This document shows, one piece after another, positions 23,424 through 25,938 of a DNA stretch of 25,938 nucleotides. Numbering within the stretch: the stretch's first letter is position 1; every line of letters starts with the position of its first letter. Under the pieces are notes generated by a model, which had not been told where the DNA came from, ran no database searches, and was given only the letters and a program-made list of their open reading frames with translations. Position numbers and translations under genes: made by a program. This stretch comes from Cognatazoarcus sp050303815 (GTDB taxonomy: Bacteria > Pseudomonadota > Gammaproteobacteria > Burkholderiales > Rhodocyclaceae), in assembly GCA_050303815.1 (NCBI GenBank), contig JBNLCM010000082.1, positions 1-25,938 of the forward strand. The letters are read 5' to 3'.

Positions 23424-24380
23424 CTACGCGGGCCGGCCCCGGCTGTCGAGCCACGCATCCGCATGCCGCCGCATGGCCTCCGCCATCGGCTGAATGAAGG
23501 GGTCGTGCCCGGCGCCATCCACCCAGACGAGCCGGCTGCCCGACAGCGTGCGCCAGGCCCGCCAGCTGTTGAGGGGCCGGCACACCAGGTCCTGGCGACC
23601 GTGCAACCAGGTCACAGGCAGGCCATGCAGACGCCCGACGTCGCCCATCACCCGCTGCTCACCCAGGAAGCATCGCCGCGCCAGGTAATGTGACTGGACC
23701 CGATAGCGATGGACGAGGGCATCATCCACGGATGCTGCCGACGGGCCTTCACCCTGGAGCGCCCGCTCCCAATCCCGCCATGCACCCGCCACGAGCCCCT
23801 GCAATGCACGATCGTCGCCCGCGAAGACGCGCCACAGCCAAGGCCGCACCTGCCGGTGGCGACCGCGCGGCACCACCTGCAGGAACGCCTGCCAGGCATC
23901 CGGCAGCAAGCTGCCCGCGCCACCGAAGAACCAGTCGAGGTCGGACGCGCCACCGAGGAAGAGCGCCCGCAGCAGCATCCCATCCACACGGGCGCGCTCA
24001 CGGGCGGCATAGGCGACGGCGAGCGTTGCGCCCCAGGAGCCGCCACTGACCAGCCAGCGATCGATGCCCAGGTGCCGGCGTACCTGCTCGATGTCATCCA
24101 GCAGCGCGCCGGTGTGGTTGTGCCGCAATCCGCCGGATGGCTCGCTGCGCCCGCACCCCCGCTGGTCGAACTGGACGATCCGGTAGCGGCGGGGGTCGAA
24201 GTAGCGCCGCTGCATCGCCGACGCCGCAGAGCCGGGGCCGCCATGCAGCAGCAACACGGGGAGCCCGCGGGGGTCGCCGCTCTGCTCGATGTGGATGCGG
24301 TGCCCGCCGCCGACCTCGAGCCAGGCGTCGAAGAAAGGCTCGACGACGGGGTAGAGGGGGCTGTCGGAAGGCGCATGCAT
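23424..24380 (-). CDS. pip: Proline iminopeptidase (alpha/beta hydrolase, S33 family)
   Basis: 318 residues from the ATG at 24380-24378, a normal length. It cleaves N-terminal proline from peptides in the cytoplasm. Family motifs are LLLHGGPGSAAS (oxyanion-hole region), VQFDQRGCGRSEPSG, the nucleophile in SGGSWGATLAVAYA, the acid in WLHGRQDLVCRP and the histidine in GAGHDPF. All three catalytic residues are present. A GTG at 24410 could add ten residues; neither start has a clear ribosome-binding site. It lies upstream of the receiver pseudogene on the same strand and is divergent from pqqA. Confidence 0.92.
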   Translation of the reverse strand: MHAPSDSPLYPVVEPFFDAWLEVGGGHRIHIEQSGDPRGLPVLLLHGGPGSAASAMQRRYFDPRRYRIVQFDQRGCGRSEPSGGLRHNHTGALLDDIEQVRRHLGIDRWLVSGGSWGATLAVAYAARERARVDGMLLRALFLGGASDLDWFFGGAGSLLPDAWQAFLQVVPRGRHRQVRPWLWRVFAGDDRALQGLVAGAWRDWERALQGEGPSAASVDDALVHRYRVQSHYLARRCFLGEQRVMGDVGRLHGLPVTWLHGRQDLVCRPLNSWRAWRTLSGSRLVWVDGAGHDPFIQPMAEAMRRHADAWLDSRGRPA

Positions 24381-24560
24381 GGCGCGATGGTAGCGCCCTG
24401 GCGCGTCCACGAGGCCGAACTCCAGAAAATCATGAGGGCCAATTGCAGAAGCGAATGATGATCTGGATCAACACTCCGATCAGACTCTCACCACGACGTC
24501 GCGGTAATTGCGAACGTTCCGCGGCACCCGCCGCGGCCTCTCAAAACAGGAGACATCATC

Positions 24561-24635
24561 ATGAAATGGGAAACCCCTGCAGCAGCCGACTTCCGCTTCG
24601 GTTTTGAAATCACGATGTACATCGCCAGCCGCTGA
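24561..24635 (+). CDS. pqqA: PQQ precursor peptide PqqA
   Basis: 24-residue peptide starting MKWETPAAADFRFGFEITMY, from which pyrroloquinoline quinone is built. Glu16 and Tyr20, the residues that are cross-linked by PqqE and become the cofactor, are in the required E-x3-Y spacing. A good ribosome-binding site (AGGAGA) sits 8 nt upstream. It is followed after 66 nt by pqqB. The 180 bp upstream separates it from pip and should hold its promoter; I could not identify a convincing one. Confidence 0.96.
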   Translation: MKWETPAAADFRFGFEITMYIASR

Positions 24636-24661
24636 TCGCCAGCGCCTGAATCGATGAACCC

Positions 24662-24683
24662 GGGGCCCGCGCATGCGGGCCTC
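24662..24683 (+). terminator. Hairpin between pqqA and pqqB (attenuator-like)
   Basis: GGCCCGC (24664-24670) pairs with GCGGGCC (24675-24681) around GCAT, extended by a G-U and a G-C pair. It lies 26 nt after the pqqA stop and 18 nt before the pqqB start. No U-tract follows. Such a structure would favour pqqA mRNA over the downstream enzymes, in keeping with the need for excess precursor peptide; this role is inferred. Confidence 0.5.
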
Positions 24684-24701
24684 GTCATCTGGAAGTCCCT
24701 C

Positions 24702-25622
24702 ATGCAAGTTGTCGTACTCGGCGCGTCGGCCGGCGGCGGTTTCCCCCAGTGGAACTGCAACTGCCGCAACTGTGCCGGCGTTCGCGATGGCAGCGTCCGT
24801 GCCACGCCTCGCACCCAATCCTCGATCTGTGTCCGTGCCGATGCTACGGATGACTGGGCGCTGTTCAACACGTCGCCCGACATCCTGCAGCAGATCAAGC
24901 AGTTCGGCCCGCTGCAACCCGGCCGCGCGATCCGTGACACGGGTATTCGCGGCATCATCCTGATGGACGGGCAGATCGATCACACAACCGGGCTGTACAT
25001 GCTGCGCGAGCGGGGCGAGAAGATGCCCCTGTGGTGTACCGACCCGGTCTTCGAAGATCTGACCCGCGGCAATCCACTGCTGCGCGTACTCGAGCACTTC
25101 TGCGGCGTCGATCGCCATGCGGTGCCGATCGATGGAATCAGCTTCGCGATCCCGGGCCTCCCGGGCATCGCTTTCACGGCCATGGCCCTGAAGAGCGCGG
25201 CGGCGCCCTATTCCCCGCACCGCAATGCCCCCGTGCCGGGTGACAACATCGGCGTCACGATCACTGACACGGCCACCGGCAAGCGCGTGTTCTACGCGCC
25301 GGGGCTGGCCGAGATCGAGCCCCATGTCTGGGAGGCCATGACCACCGCCGACGTGGTGATGGTGGACGGCACCTTCTGGACCGACGACGAAATGATCTCG
25401 CTCGGCCTGTCGAAGAAGCGTGGCAGCGACATCGGCCACCTGGCCCAGTCGGGCCAGGGCGGGATGCTCGAGTGGCTCGGCAAGCTGCCGGCCGCCACCC
25501 GCAAGGTCCTGATCCACATCAACAACACCAACCCCATCCTCGACGAAGACAGCCCGCAGCGCGCAGAACTGGCCCGTCTGGGCGTCGAGGTGGCCTTCGA
25601 TGGAATGGAGATCCAACTGTGA
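24702..25622 (+). CDS. pqqB: PQQ biosynthesis protein PqqB
   Basis: 306 residues, full length. PqqB is a metallo-beta-lactamase-fold protein that acts as a hydroxylase on the cross-linked tyrosine-derived intermediate. The N-terminus MQVVVLGASAGGGFPQWNC is typical, with the zinc-binding CxCxxC formed by C19, C21 and C24. Further conserved stretches are ILMDGQIDHTTGLYMLRE, NIGVTITD, MVDGTFWTDDEM and IHINNTNPILDEDSP. The ATG at 24702 has GGAAG 7 nt upstream; an in-frame ATG at 24654 would add 16 residues unlike the family. Its stop overlaps pqqC. Confidence 0.97.
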   Translation: MQVVVLGASAGGGFPQWNCNCRNCAGVRDGSVRATPRTQSSICVRADATDDWALFNTSPDILQQIKQFGPLQPGRAIRDTGIRGIILMDGQIDHTTGLYMLRERGEKMPLWCTDPVFEDLTRGNPLLRVLEHFCGVDRHAVPIDGISFAIPGLPGIAFTAMALKSAAAPYSPHRNAPVPGDNIGVTITDTATGKRVFYAPGLAEIEPHVWEAMTTADVVMVDGTFWTDDEMISLGLSKKRGSDIGHLAQSGQGGMLEWLGKLPAATRKVLIHINNTNPILDEDSPQRAELARLGVEVAFDGMEIQL

Positions 25623-25938
25623 GCCTGCCCGCCTGGAGCCGTGAAGAGTTCGAAGCCCGCCTGCGTGATAAGGGGCAGGCCTACCATATCCACCACCCCT
25701 TCAACGTCATGCTGAACACCGGCAAGGCGAGCCCGGAGCAGATCCGCGGCTGGGTCGCCAACCGCTTCAGCTATCAGATCGCGATTCCGGTCAAGGACGC
25801 CGCCGTGATGTCCAATTGCCCCGATCGCGACATCCGTCGTGGCTGGGTCCAGCGCATTCTCGACCATGATGGCTACGGCGGCGACCCCGGCGGCATCGAG
25901 GCATGGATTCGTCTGGGCGAGGCGGTGGGCCTGACCCG
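25619..25938 (+). CDS. pqqC: Pyrroloquinoline quinone synthase PqqC, truncated by the window end
   Basis: First 106 residues of PqqC, the cofactorless oxidase that catalyses ring closure and the final oxidation to PQQ. The GTG start overlaps the pqqB stop by 4 nt and has GGAG 8 nt upstream. The seen part, SREEFEARLRDKG, YHIHHPFNVMLNTGKASPEQIRGWVANRFSYQ, IPVKDAAVMSNCPDRDIRRGW and RILDHDG, matches the family closely. The rest of the protein (usually about 250 residues) is off the right edge, where pqqD and pqqE would be expected. Confidence 0.97.
   Translation, partial: MSLPAWSREEFEARLRDKGQAYHIHHPFNVMLNTGKASPEQIRGWVANRFSYQIAIPVKDAAVMSNCPDRDIRRGWVQRILDHDGYGGDPGGIEAWIRLGEAVGLT

Noticed and set aside
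1..25938. tRNA or rRNA genes, prophage or integrase genes
   Set aside because: None seen; no CCA-ended cloverleaf-like stretch was recognised and no phage or mobile-element protein appears on either strand.

Overview
The window is GC-rich and densely packed, with many 1 to 4 nt stop/start overlaps. Gene content suggests a betaproteobacterium, probably of the Rhodocyclales/Zoogloeaceae (Azoarcus-Thauera) type. The reasons are a urea ABC transporter operon fused to urease genes, a 24-residue PqqA with pqqB and pqqC, an ECF sigma operon and OmpW/SelO homologues. The taxonomic call is inference from gene order, not from a marker gene.

Left part (1-8620, minus strand): one urea-scavenging operon read urtA-urtB-urtC-urtD-urtE-ureD-ureA-ureB-ureC. 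UrtA binds urea in the periplasm, UrtBC with the ATPases UrtDE import it, and urease (UreABC, with accessory UreD) hydrolyses it. ureC runs off the left edge. A UUCG-capped hairpin separates urtA from urtB. A perfect 15+2+15 bp palindrome lies in the divergent promoter region upstream of urtA.

8623-12148 (plus): a translationally coupled trio, namely a YfbK-like VWA lipoprotein, an ECF sigma factor and a one-TM protein that is probably its anti-sigma partner. The last gene carries a C10 tract.

12164-12772 (minus): the most striking feature. Two near-identical units of about 69 nt, 507 bp apart, each have a sigma70-type promoter with 17 bp spacing, two CUCCUCCA motifs resembling the anti-Shine-Dalgarno sequence, and a GCAA-capped intrinsic terminator. 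They look like tandem small RNAs that could bind ribosome-binding sites. A conserved-looking hypothetical gene (12801-13469) lies upstream on the same strand.

13658-15155 (plus): a Sel1-repeat exported protein, an ExbB/TolQ-like protein and a DUF2149/ExbD-like protein, all overlapping; a possible orphan proton-motive-force motor. 15215-17621 (minus): an OmpW-like porin with an FNR-type box upstream, and SelO. 17773-21355 (plus): RavA-type MoxR ATPase, ViaA-type VWA protein and a VTT/DedA-family membrane protein, all overlapping. 21365-22934: divergent methyltransferase and 2OG-Fe(II) oxygenase. 23026-24380 (minus): a decayed CheY-like receiver and a proline iminopeptidase. 24561-25938 (plus): pqqA, pqqB and the start of pqqC for pyrroloquinoline quinone synthesis.
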